This document shows, one piece after another, positions 7,801 to 14,455 of a DNA stretch of 14,473 bases. The notes beneath the pieces were generated by a model. That model ran no database searches. It saw only the letters and a program-made list of their open reading frames with translations, and was not told the origin of the DNA. The position numbers were made by a program, and so were the translations under genes. This DNA comes from Hemicentrotus pulcherrimus (lineage: Eukaryota; Echinodermata; Echinoidea; Camarodonta; Strongylocentrotidae), in NCBI GenBank assembly GCA_003118195.1, contig BEXV01000038.1, forward strand, positions 33,067-47,539, read 5' to 3'. Positions within the stretch are counted from its first letter, which is position 1; the number at the start of each line of letters is the position of its first letter.

Positions 7801-9088
7801 GGTATATGACATTACTCTGAGCAACATTTGTTTGTCAAGTAGTATTTTCATATTCAAAACAGATTTTTACTTTTCAATAAATTAAAAACAATCAAATTGT
7901 TCTGAAGACCGTTAATCCTGATTTTGCATGGCCCCTGCCATTCCACATCTTCTGTGGAGGGCAGCATTATGATATTGAAATGACACTGGTAGCAAATGTA
8001 TGGTGTGATGGCAAGTGTTTTCCTTAGGTGCATGTGCAGTTTTCGTCTTGCAACCTTTCGCTATCACAACTATTTTATTTGGCCATAGAGGGCAGCATTG
8101 GCCATGGGTTTAGTTGGCAAAGCCACTTATGGCTTCTGCAAATTCTGATAAAAATTATAGTCAGAGCCAATAAATTATAAGTAGCAGATTATGATAGTGC
8201 CTAAATATATCTCATCAAATCATTGGGGGAGAAAATGAAACCTGGACAATTTTTTATTAAGATAAGGAATATGTTTACACTGCTGCACATTCTCTATGGA
8301 AGCTGGGAGAAACCATGTCATATCATCTTCCCCAGTATTGTATCTGCGCTTGTGCTGACCTGCGCAGTGTTGAAGGAAAGTCACCATCTACTGCCAAACA
8401 TCGTATTTGCGGTAGGGTCAATCGCACATACAGATGTATGCTAAATAAAGTAGGTAATTTAAAGTTATTCCATATTATACTGGTTGAAAATCCAACTTTC
8501 TTTTTATTTTCTTTCATTCTTGATATTTTGTAGAGGAATGGAGCTGATTTCTGTGTATTCCTGAACACAGCTCAGGAGTTTGATGGGTGTGATGCTGGAG
8601 CAAGACCAGATGAGGCTATCTCCTGGGGTAAAATCAAGATGGCCGCTTCTCCGGTCAAGGTGAGAACACAATATTCACTATATGGGACTTAGGATGATTT
8701 TTATACAGCTCATGTGTTTCTATAGGTAGAAAAGTATACAATGGAAATAATAACATATGTAGCTTTGTTTCCCCTTGCATACATTGCAAATAGTGCTTTA
8801 TTTGATATTAAAGTGCATGGTTCTGACAGGGCCCTGAAGTGTTTCTGTGCAATCTTGAAATCTATGTTTTAGTATTAAAGATTATGTTCTTACTGTTTTT
8901 AAGTTTTAATACTCTGTGTACTTGTTTATGTCTCTTTAAAAATGCAGGTGTACGGTGAAGCTACCATGCTGTTCCCTCTGATTGTAGCCGAGACCTTCGC
9001 ACGCTTTGTTCACTCGAAAGGGCACGAGAAAGGAGATCAGCCGTTGAGCAAGAAGTCAAGAAACTCAGACTCTCACATTGCAACATAA
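1703..9088 (+). CDS. DHPS: Deoxyhypusine synthase, eight coding exons, 380 aa
   Basis: The joined exons (1703-1894, 2693-2860, 3938-4156, 5699-5785, 6064-6169, 6766-6869, 8534-8659, 8948-9088) encode deoxyhypusine synthase. This cytosolic tetramer uses NAD and spermidine to transfer a 4-aminobutyl group to one lysine of eIF5A, the first hypusination step. Landmarks are GYDFN near residue 28, the NAD loop SNLIS at 101-105, SAGG with Glu132/Glu133, [16 protein letters not shown], Asp234 and Asp239, LGGG with His284, and [10 protein letters not shown] ending in the catalytic Lys325 (human Lys329 by alignment from memory). Length is close to the human 369 aa, the surplus mostly being a longer polar C-terminal tail. 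Two ligand positions differ from human: Ser315 is Cys311 and Asp342 is Glu338. All introns are GT-AG; all are phase 0 except intron 5, which is phase 1. The start is chosen because of the family N-terminus and an in-frame TGA at 1688-1690. No frameshift or internal stop is visible, so it looks functional. Confidence 0.97.
1895..2692 (+). other. DHPS intron 1, nothing recognised
   Basis: AT-rich intron with consensus ends. Short open frames on the - strand (1885-2085, 2265-2513, 2444-2629) have no family resemblance and look like chance. I saw no repeat or RNA gene. Confidence 0.6.
2693..2860 (+). CDS. DHPS: DHPS coding exon 2 (residues 65-120)
   Basis: The acceptor is TTTCAG|ATATCC and the donor TTTG|GTGAGA. 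It encodes a charged linker ([15 protein letters not shown]), then [15 protein letters not shown]. In the human enzyme this last stretch forms part of the NAD-binding Rossmann core. It ends AQHNL, joining to VDCIV of the next exon in phase 0. Confidence 0.96.
2905..3369. repeat. Foldback MITE in DHPS intron 2
   Basis: The left arm begins GGGGGTGTTTCATAAAGCTG and the right arm, read in reverse complement, begins GGGGGCGTGTCATATAGCTG. The arms match over about 40 bp, including GTAAAGTTAC. Its interior includes the dispersed repeat at 3135-3279. No coding capacity. The GGGTGTTTCA terminus recurs in the elements at 5285 and 6182. Confidence 0.7.
3135..3279 (+). repeat. Dispersed repeat, copy 1
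   Basis: About 145 bp from CCCACTG to GTGACC, roughly three-quarters identical by eye to the reverse complement of 13873-14011. The best shared block is GTGACCATTGGTCCCCCATG. It lies inside the intron 2 foldback element. Confidence 0.75.
3532..3714. repeat. TA-flanked inverted-repeat element in intron 2
   Basis: Ends are TACAGTCAAACCTG and, in reverse complement, TACAGGCAAACCTG (13 of 14). If the outer TA is the target duplication, this resembles Tc1/mariner-type MITEs. Inside is a direct repeat of about 40 bp (3555-3594 and 3642-3681, each with CCTGTCTACAA). The open frame covering it is not protein-like. Confidence 0.7.
3791..3910 (+). repeat. Perfect 3 x 40-bp T-rich minisatellite before exon 3
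   Basis: Three identical 40-base units at 3791-3830, 3831-3870 and 3871-3910, each starting TTTTATTTCA and ending AAACTTTGTC. A degenerate partial unit follows. The array ends 27 bases before exon 3 and so lies over the usual branch-point and polypyrimidine region. Confidence 0.95.
3938..4156 (+). CDS. DHPS: DHPS coding exon 3 (residues 121-193)
   Basis: The acceptor is CATGTAG|GTTGAT, 27 bases after a T-rich tandem repeat. The donor is AGAG|GTGGGT. It encodes [14 protein letters not shown] (NAD and spermidine contacts at 127-129 and 132-133), [10 protein letters not shown], the conserved [20 protein letters not shown] and WLMPILDQM. The largest exon, and close to family consensus throughout. 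Confidence 0.97.
4168..4216 (-). repeat. Inverted tRNA-like 5' half next to the exon 3 donor
   Basis: In reverse complement this reads GCGAGTTGGCTCAGTCGGTA then AAGCG, a tRNA D-arm/A-box type sequence without a B box. It lies head to head with the SINE at 4217 and starts about 12 bases after the exon 3 donor. Probably a truncated SINE or tRNA pseudogene fragment. Confidence 0.6.
4217..4616 (+). repeat. tRNA-derived SINE with conserved body and TAA tail
   Basis: The head is tRNA-like, with AGTTGGTTCAGT (A box region) and GGTTCAAATCC (B box, 4270-4280). The body contains CGGATAGGACGTTAAATGGA, GTGTAGAGGAGAGTC and AGAGTAGGGG, blocks I recall from widespread invertebrate SINEs with a conserved central domain. 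The tail is AATAATGATAATAATTATTA. It may belong to a Nin-domain type family, but I cannot confirm this. The minus-strand frame giving [13 protein letters not shown] is a usual SINE artefact. Confidence 0.85.
4698..5210. mobile_element. TTAA-flanked MITE with perfect 19-bp inverted ends
   Basis: AGGTAATACAAAGTTTTGG at 4702-4720 is repeated exactly inverted at 5188-5206, and both ends are flanked by TTAA (4698-4701, 5207-5210). The 505-bp interior has no transposase. TTAA duplication is typical of piggyBac and Kolobok transposons; the AG terminus perhaps favours Kolobok. Confidence 0.9.
5285..5582. repeat. Foldback MITE in intron 3
   Basis: The left arm reads GGGGTGTTTCACAAAGAT and the right arm in reverse complement GGGGTGTTTCTCAAAGAT. 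Both contain TAAGTTGGACTTAA about 40 bp in, so the arms are about 55 bp. The left end runs into a G tract (5281-5290). Non-coding interior. Confidence 0.8.
5699..5785 (+). CDS. DHPS: DHPS coding exon 4 (residues 194-222)
   Basis: The acceptor is GTTACAG|GGTATC and the donor ATAAG|GTACAT, phase 0 on both sides. It encodes [17 protein letters not shown] and SVYYWAYK, matching the family segment between the two halves of the active-site cleft. Confidence 0.96.
5786..6063 (+). other. DHPS intron 4, nothing recognised
   Basis: Short T-rich intron. An open frame across most of it gives a hydrophobic peptide, as expected from T-rich DNA, and is not continuous with exon 4 or 5. Confidence 0.6.
6064..6169 (+). 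CDS. DHPS: DHPS coding exon 5 (residues 223-257 plus one base)
   Basis: The acceptor is TTTTCAG|AATAAC and the donor AGAAG|GTATGT. It encodes [17 protein letters not shown], with Asp234 (NAD) and Asp239 (spermidine) by alignment to human 238 and 243, then FHSYKNPGL. The exon ends with one base of a split Asp codon; this is the only phase-1 junction in the gene. Confidence 0.96.
6182..6327. repeat. Small foldback element in intron 5
   Basis: The left arm begins GGATGTTTCACAAAACTTGT and the right arm, reverse-complemented, ends in CGTTTCACAAAGGCTT. Both carry ATGACAAATGACA or a close variant. About 146 bp, non-coding, with a terminus related to the elements at 2905 and 5285. Confidence 0.75.
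6376..6560 (+). repeat. Probable partial repeat in intron 5
   Basis: Starts TTTAAAGGGGAAGCCCACCC, continues with TTTGATCAAAGTCCGATGAA and ends near TTCCCTTTGTAC. It looks like one end of a TTAA-type MITE that I recall as common in sea urchin DNA, but no matching opposite terminus is clear. Confidence 0.4.
6581..6641 (-). repeat. Solo fragment of the CAGTCAAACCTG element
   Basis: GACAGGTTTGCCCGTA at the right end and GGTGACCAC before it match the right part of the 3532-3714 element. The left terminus is missing, so it is a truncated copy. Confidence 0.55.
6766..6869 (+). CDS. DHPS: DHPS coding exon 6 (residues 258-292)
   Basis: The acceptor is TACACAG|ATGTCC and the donor TTATG|GTATGT. It completes Asp258 and encodes [20 protein letters not shown]. 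Gly279 and His284 correspond to human Gly283 and His288, NAD and spermidine contacts. An ATG in the same exon is internal, not a start. Confidence 0.96.
6915..6972. repeat. GAT/AAT microsatellite
   Basis: Imperfect ATGATAATAATTG and GATGATGATGATGAT runs just upstream of the intron 6 palindrome. Confidence 0.8.
7003..7214. repeat. 212-bp near-perfect palindrome in DHPS intron 6
   Basis: Arms 7003-7078 and 7139-7214 are inverted copies with 72 of 76 bases identical and no gap; the core includes GAACATGACGGACAAAGAAA. The 60-nt centre is itself weakly self-complementary and contains ATGCAT. Open frames on both strands mirror each other and are by-products of the palindrome. Probably a young foldback element. 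Confidence 0.92.
7215..8533 (+). other. Rest of DHPS intron 6
   Basis: No coding exon is supported. It contains a C tract (about 7482-7492) and two copies of GAGGGCAGCATT (7957 and 8090 regions), the second inside TTGGCCAT...ATTGGCCAT. Overlapping short open frames at 8223-8568 on both strands have no family resemblance. Confidence 0.5.
8534..8659 (+). CDS. DHPS: DHPS coding exon 7, catalytic lysine (residues 293-334)
   Basis: The acceptor is TTTGTAG|AGGAAT and the donor CAAG|GTGAGA. It encodes [18 protein letters not shown] and ISWGK. Lys325 is the catalytic residue that carries the butylimine intermediate in the family; Glu319 and Trp323 match human Glu323 and Trp327. The loop reads GCDAG where human reads GSDSG. 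Confidence 0.97.
8660..8947 (+). other. DHPS intron 7, nothing recognised
   Basis: Short AT-rich intron with consensus ends and no visible repeat. Confidence 0.6.
8948..9088 (+). CDS. DHPS: DHPS coding exon 8 with stop (residues 335-380)
   Basis: The acceptor is ATGCAG|GTGTAC and the stop is TAA at 9086-9088. It encodes [18 protein letters not shown], the last family-conserved block, then a Lys/Ser/His-rich tail ending SDSHIAT. The tail is longer than in human and has no recognisable motif. Confidence 0.95.
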   Translation: MYGEATMLFPLIVAETFARFVHSKGHEKGDQPLSKKSRNSDSHIAT

Positions 9089-9247
9089 AACTGAGTGCCT
9101 GGGACTGACTAACATCCCTGAAGACAGTGTGTGATACAGACTTGGCATGCATTGGAATGGAGAGCTAAAAGTAATGTTCCTAGGATTTGGTAATTGGGTT
9201 AACAGTGAGCATGCAATCAGAGACTTCAGACTTTTTGGGAACATGGA

Positions 9248-9253
9248 ATTAAA
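9248..9253 (+). terminator. Proximal poly(A) signal ATTAAA
   Basis: ATTAAA is followed by an A run at 9271-9278 and a GU-rich stretch (CCTTGTGGTGGCTCCTTGTG), a suitable downstream element. Would give a 3' UTR of only about 190 nt. Confidence 0.5.
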
Positions 9254-9479
9254 CAGATGGGACTGAAGCCAAAAAAAAGTGCCTTGTGGTGGCTCCTTGT
9301 GCGAGCAGTTTCAGACACCTGTAGAGGTGTCATGGTCTATTGCATACGTTAGGTGAAAGACCAACTATTTGGTCTGTTCAGAAACCCTTCATGCTATAGT
9401 CTTAATGATAAAAATCATTGTTTATTCCATAAAGTATTATCATTCTTTTAAATTCTGGTGATGGTAACTTAACTTTTCT

Positions 9480-9919
9480 TTAAAGACCCTATCCAATGAA
9501 AATTCAAATTTTTATCAATGGAAAGCTGAATGAACATAGAATACAAATGTAAAGGAATTCAAAAATATTTTCCCTTTCAGTATTGCATAAAAGCGAATCA
9601 AAACCTTATTTTCCGCACCTCTCCAAGTTACAGTGACGACATAACATGTGCACCGATCGGCTCGCCTATATAGCTGAGGCGATGAGCCGTGCTTAATTAA
9701 TGCAAAGACATAGTGAATATGCGTACTCCACATAATATTATGTCATCAATTCAACTCCCGATTTTCAAAGTTTTAGATTTTGAGTTTTCAGAGAGCTGTT
9801 ACTCGTCTGACAGGCACTAAAGTAGCATATAAATGGTATTAGTGTAATCTATGGCTTGTTAGCTTTCCTTTTATATATAATTCATCTATTTCATTTTTCA
9901 CTTCGGACAGGGTCTTTAA
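9480..9919. mobile_element. TTAA-flanked MITE in the DHPS 3' UTR
   Basis: Ends are AGACCCTATCC and, inverted, AGACCCTGTCC, both flanked by TTAA (9480-9483, 9916-9919) within TTTAAA. No transposase. Near the middle is a hairpin, CGGCTCGCCT with AGGC and GAGCCG (about 9658-9690). Confidence 0.85.
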
Positions 9920-10138
9920 ATGCAAGAAGCTACAAATAAACAGGGTATTCCTCAAAATGCCATAAAAAAATGATGTACGAAGAACTGACACCATGACTAC
10001 AATAAATTCAGTATTTGTATTATAACAGTGATTGTACTTTTTACCTTTTACCTGATCAGTTTATGAGTATAAGATTATTTGGAAATGCGTGTAAGTTTCA
10101 TTACCTGATTTCTCTGTCGCTGTATTTATGGTTTATTG

Positions 10139-10144
10139 AATAAA
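10139..10144 (+). terminator. Distal poly(A) signal AATAAA
   Basis: AATAAA is followed 20-45 bases later by TTTTATCTGTGTATTT, a typical U/GU-rich element. It is the strongest signal after the stop codon. Confidence 0.6.
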
Positions 10145-10165
10145 ATACACAAACCAAATTCACAT

Positions 10166-11647
10166 ATTTTATCTGTGTATTTACGCATAAGTACACTTTT
10201 ATTTTTCTCTTTTAATTAGAACTGTACATGTATTCCCAGTTACTGGTATATGGCAAAATAATCATATCTATATAAAATATAAATCCCTATAAAAAGAAGT
10301 ACATCTTGCATTATTGTGATTCCTTTGAAGTTGTGTAACAATAGCTTTGTTTACAATACCCATAATGACACAGTTCATGAAAGACATATATATGATAATA
10401 CAAAAAACAAATATAATATGACATTGAATCTCTGATGATTGTTGCTATGATTATATCATACATTCACACAATTTGCATACATGTATATTCTTTTAACCTA
10501 AGTAAATTCACTGGTAGATGATTGATATAATTGTGATATTATGATACAACTAGGATATATGATTATCATAATATATTTATGATATTCATTGTATCCTGAA
10601 AAAGTATATATTTGTATCCATAGCTTTACACATTTATATGAAAAATAGAAATACATACCGTAAATGTTAATCTTGAATAGTCTTTTTACTTAAAACTAAA
10701 GAAATGGTATTAATTGACACTTCAGAAATTATCCTCCAATTATTTGACATTAAGGTCATTAAAAATACACTGACAGATTTGCAAACTTTGACAAATTAGG
10801 AACTGTAAACTCATACATGTACAAGTCAAAACCAATAAATGCTTAAATGTTCATTGGTCTCTCAGTCTCAAATGAATTATTCAAGCTAGTGTTAATGCCA
10901 GCTTGCATTATAAAACGGTGCCTATCAAAATAGTTGTACATTAATGGACACTTCAGACTTAATCAACCCTGTCATGAATCCAAATATTGACTATGACTAG
11001 TCAGATGGGCTTGACCTATGACCTTGGGAATTGTAAGTAAATGTGGGCTTTCCAGGGAACACAGAGACTTGCCTTCACCCAACACCCCATTGAAGTCTAT
11101 GGCTAGCGAAACATAGACTTAACTCCTTAAGGCCCAATTGCTCAGTGACACATGAACCACTTTTTCTCACAATGGAGTAACGTCTTTGTGTTACCGACCC
11201 CTCGAATTAAACATCACTTTTTTGTTCTCAAAATATTGGTGTGTTTACATGCAACATACAAGGCATTTCTACCCAAATACCTGCAGGCAACCTATGGACA
11301 AACAATAATTGGTATACAAAATAAACATCTAGTGAAAACTCAAACTCACATTTAAGTACAAGTAGAAGAAAAAAAAAATGTTTCTTCTTATCCATATCCT
11401 TCTAGAATATACTTTAAACACACACTATTGATTGTTCTTAACATGACAGGAGTTCTACAGGCAGAGTATAGCATATATACATATATATATAAGATTTTTG
11501 TTGTTGAAGGTGTCAATGTCTAGTTTTACAAATAAACAAAAAACCTCTTTTGGCAGTTTGAGCTTAAGGTACAATTATTAACAGGTATCTTTGCGTGCCT
11601 TCAGAAGAAATGAATGAATGAAATCATCACACTTTTACACACTAATC
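10166..11647. other. AT-rich intergenic region
   Basis: No gene supported. It contains a 9-bp perfect hairpin at 11093-11120 (AAGTCTATG with CATAGACTT), AT dinucleotide runs near 11475-11492 and loosely self-complementary ATGATAT sequence around 10535-10605. Confidence 0.5.
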
Positions 11648-12071
11648 CAGACCTGCCAACCAGTACGATTTAGTCATATTTCGTACGATTTTTAGAAGTT
11701 AATACGATTTTCCTCAATAAAATACAATTTTTTATTTTTTTAAATAATTTTTTCAAATCTTATTTTGTGTGTGTGTGTGAGCCATTTTCAATGGCACAAT
11801 GTCTATTATGTCCTGTAAAGTATCCTACAATGATCTCACATTGGCGCAATTTGGGGATGTTCATTGGTTCATCGAACACACCAGTCGTGACAAAATCATG
11901 CATATTCAACCAATGATCCATACAAAATTTCTTCCTGTATGTAGGAACTGTAAGAGGCATTGATCCGCGTAACAGTCCGTGTTTATTTTCAAGAATACAA
12001 CTTTTGTCAGTAAGATACAACTTTGGGGATGAAAGAATACAGTTTTTGAACTCCAGAGATTGGCAGGTCTG
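11648..12071. repeat. Inverted-repeat element with CAGACCTGCCAA ends
   Basis: CAGACCTGCCAA at 11648-11659 is exactly inverted at 12060-12071. Inside the left end, GTACGATTT-like motifs recur, and ATACAACTTT-like motifs near the right end are similar in reverse. No clear target duplication. An 86-codon minus-strand frame (11760-12020) inside has no family I recognise. Confidence 0.65.
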
Positions 12072-12424
12072 ACTATCAACTATGTTGAAGTTAAGTGATT
12101 CTCAATTCCTGACTTTTGATTCATGATCTACATTTATCAAACTACATGTATTCATCTGTAATAATTTATCAGGCAGTTTAAATGGCAATTCATCATATGC
12201 TCAATGATTGTACAAAATGGATATTTGCATAGGAGCAACTAGTTGCTAACTTTGTATTACAGTACACTGGCCTTTAATCTTTCCTTTTAAGAATACATCA
12301 ACATTTCATGTTCTTTATTGGAAAGCACATTAAGTACATGAAAGGTTCAGAAATTGAAAAAAATATATATATGTTATACCGTAGGCTTGCGGTTGCACCA
12401 AGTGAGAGAGAGGGAGGATTGGGG

Positions 12425-12551
12425 AGTCCTGAAGAGGACTATCTGTAATCTTTCTCGAGTGTGTGTAGTCCTGAAAAGGACTGTTGGTGTAGTCTTGAAA
12501 AAGAGTGTTGGTTATCTTTCTTAGCTTATAGTTCTAAGGAGAACTATAGCT
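12425..12551. repeat. Cluster of four short hairpins
   Basis: AGTCCT-GAAG-AGGACT (12425-12440), AGTCCT-GAAA-AGGACT (12467-12482), AGTCTT-GAAA-AAGAGT (12491-12506) and a longer stem TATAGTTCT-AAGG-AGAACTATA (12527-12548) extended by AGC/GCT around one bulged base. The second and third share flanking GTGTAG and GTTGG, so they are tandem copies. Confidence 0.75.
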
Positions 12552-12580
12552 CAAGTTGGAGAGGATGGGTGGTAGGAGTG

Positions 12581-12623
12581 GAATGACGTTTCAAACAGGT
12601 TGACTATCCGTCGTCAGGAGTCT
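12581..12623 (-). other. Hammerhead-like core remnant
   Basis: In reverse complement it reads CTGACGA, then about 18 bases, then GAAACGTC. The CUGANGA and GAAA boxes are the conserved hammerhead ribozyme core found in Penelope-like retroelements. Helices I and III do not form convincingly, so it is at best a decayed copy. Confidence 0.3.
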
Positions 12624-12629
12624 GTATAT

Positions 12630-13872
12630 ATGTTTTAATGAGGTATATTTACTGATCATAAAGCAAATGAAGTCGACAGACTGCAAAATTGCATAACAAA
12701 CAAAAAAGAAAAAGTACTCAATATAATGTGTGTCTCCATACCCAATCTGAAGACAGTACAAAGCATTGATCAGGGTTACACCCTAGTCGCATCGACCACA
12801 CCGGACTCCAGACCGAGAAAAAACACCAAGCAACAAATGATATTCCTGAATGAATGAGAATTGGTCAGTTTTTTTCTTCGGTTTGGAGTCGATTAGGCGA
12901 TGTGATGGAGGTATTGCAGAGTCATTATACAAATAACATTTACTTACATGAAGATCGAAACATCTTAACACTTTGAGGACAGGATTTATTTTTTTTGTTT
13001 AGGTAAATTGAACGCACTTTTTTCTTCAAATCGGCTATATTAATTATTTTCCTTTTATTGCTACATTGTTATTAAAAATAAATGTAATTTCTCTGACAAC
13101 AATATTGGTAAAAAGATTGGTAAAATTACCACACAAAAACAATGAATCTCGACTTTTTGCCAATTTAAGGATTTTAGAGCTTATTTTCCCTTTTTCTTTA
13201 AATTCCTGGCCTCAAACACAATACAGTCTTGAGACAAAAGAATAGTATGTGAAGAAACTTTTGCTCTTTCTCCTCAAGAATCTGGCATTATTTGTAGGAC
13301 TCTAGCCGAACCATGAAATGTGGAATGATTGTCGCGAGAGGGTCATTAGCTAGTGCCACAAAGGAACCCTGATTTCTAGTGGTGATGGATAATGAGTCTA
13401 ACAGAATCAAATAAATTTTACATGTAGGTTAAAGACTACAAATATATGTCTGTGAAACAATTTCTAAAGAAAATTTAGAATATAGTGCAAAGAAAGGTTT
13501 AGAAATTAAGCTAGTAGTACTGTACTAAATCATACATGAAGCCTGTAGTCTAATAACAGTTGTGCTTTTCTGTAAATGAGATTTTCACTCAGTTTTACTT
13601 ACTTTTTATATATATTTCCTGATCCAAACAGCACATCTAATATATAACACATATAACACAGCTTAAGAATTAAATTAAGTCACTACCTTTCAAATACAAA
13701 GCATTACCACAACCAATGATGGTCTGTAACCCATACAGCCCCAATGAAGCTTTTTTTAACAGACAGTAAACACACATCCCATTGAACAGTATTTTGTCTG
13801 GCATACTAGGAGTTAATACCTCCCTAAACTATTCTAATGTACTATAGAGGCTAGGTTCATCTGATTGGTGAA
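12630..13872. other. Noncoding region, possibly 3' UTR or flank of the minus-strand gene
   Basis: No coding exon supported. Minus-strand AATAAA signals occur at 13054-13059 and 12985-12990 (TTTATT on the + strand). Short minus-strand frame 12783-12971 shows no family resemblance. Confidence 0.4.
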
Positions 13873-14011
13873 GGTCACTGGACAGGTGGGTATCTCATCA
13901 ACTCAGCTCTCACTTAACATAAGAGAAAGAGGATCATGGGGGACCAATGGTCACCGATTAGGCAGTGTGTAATATAGAGAGGGCGCAAGTAGCTACAAGT
14001 AGTACAGTGGG
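13873..14011 (-). repeat. Dispersed repeat, copy 2 (inverted)
   Basis: Reverse-complement relative of 3135-3279, sharing TAGCTACTTG and GTGACCATTGGTCCCCCATG. It lacks the foldback arms that surround copy 1. It sits just beyond the stop codon of the minus-strand exon, so it may be part of that gene's 3' UTR. Confidence 0.75.
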
Positions 14012-14070
14012 CCTTTCAGATGATTGGAGGGCAGCAAGTGAAAGTGAAAGCTTACTAATAGATTGAATAT

Positions 14071-14076
14071 TTTAAT
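14071..14076 (-). terminator. Possible poly(A) signal of the minus-strand gene
   Basis: ATTAAA on the minus strand about 40 bases after the TGA, followed by moderately U-rich sequence. Other candidates lie much further away near 13057 and 12987. Confidence 0.3.
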
Positions 14077-14114
14077 GATTGTGAAGAGAATCAAATATTT
14101 TTGAACATTTCATT

Positions 14115-14244
14115 TCAATCCACCTTGGAATCTTCATGTCTCACATCATCAGCTAGGAGAGGACTGGAATCGGGGACGTCAAGCTCTTCCTTGCGACGGA
14201 TATCCCTTTTCACAACCAATATACAGATAGCAAATATGGCAGCT
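14115..14244 (-). CDS. Last coding exon of an unidentified membrane protein
   Basis: On the minus strand an acceptor TTCTTCTTTTCAG lies just before 14244. The frame with one leading base reads AAIFAICILVVKRDIRRKEE, then LDVPDSSPLLADD, ending HEDSKVD and TGA at 14117-14115. This is the end of a hydrophobic segment, a basic stop-transfer cluster and an acidic cytosolic tail. DSSPLL fits the [DE]XXXL[LI] sorting motif used for endosomal or lysosomal targeting. The protein family is not recognisable from 42 residues; a multi-pass transporter is possible. The rest of the gene lies to the right, outside the window. Convergent with DHPS. Confidence 0.6.
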
Positions 14245-14335
14245 CTGAAAAGAAGAAAAAAGCGGTAAAAAAAAAAATTATTAAAATTATGAAATCACAG
14301 GTAAGAAACTTGCCAGCTTTGCTCATAGAGATCTT

Positions 14336-14387
14336 TCACAAGTAAATCATCTTCACCACAAACTTTGAGATTGCTAATATGGCAGCT
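14336..14387 (-). CDS. Short duplicate or alternative terminal exon
   Basis: A second minus-strand acceptor (TGTCTATTCCTCAG) precedes AGCTGCCATATT, the same 12 bases that open the exon at 14244. In the same phase it reads AAILAISKFVVKMIYL and stops with TGA at 14338-14336. About 30 of the first 42 bases match the other exon. It lies upstream of that exon in the gene. It could be an alternative last exon giving a protein without the dileucine tail, or a dead duplicate. Confidence 0.4.
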
Positions 14388-14455
14388 CTGAGGAATAGAC
14401 AAACACAAGATCAACATTCGCCTTAAAAACTTGCAGTGTCTCTCAGGGCGTACGC

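Larger units (their letters stand above)
9089..10165 (+). other. DHPS 3' UTR (long form)
   Basis: Non-coding sequence after the stop. Poly(A) candidates are ATTAAA at 9248, AATAAA at 9935 and 10001, and AATAAA at 10139. The last is followed by a U/GU-rich stretch, so the long form probably ends near 10160. The long form contains the TTAA element at 9480-9919. Confidence 0.55.

Noticed and set aside
8090..8104. CTCF site at AGAGGGCAGC
   Set aside because: Only the AGRKGGCRS half of the consensus matches and the upstream CCA part does not.
8223..8568. Three overlapping short frames as genes
   Set aside because: They lie in intron 6 and run into the exon 7 boundary in the wrong frame, with no family resemblance.
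8636..8648. YY1 site in exon 7 (AAGATGGCCGC)
   Set aside because: It is fully explained by the coding sequence Lys-Met-Ala-Ala and is deep within the gene.
11760..12020. 86-aa minus-strand frame as a transposase fragment
   Set aside because: It lies inside a terminal-inverted-repeat element, so a transposon origin is possible, but no transposase motif is recognisable.
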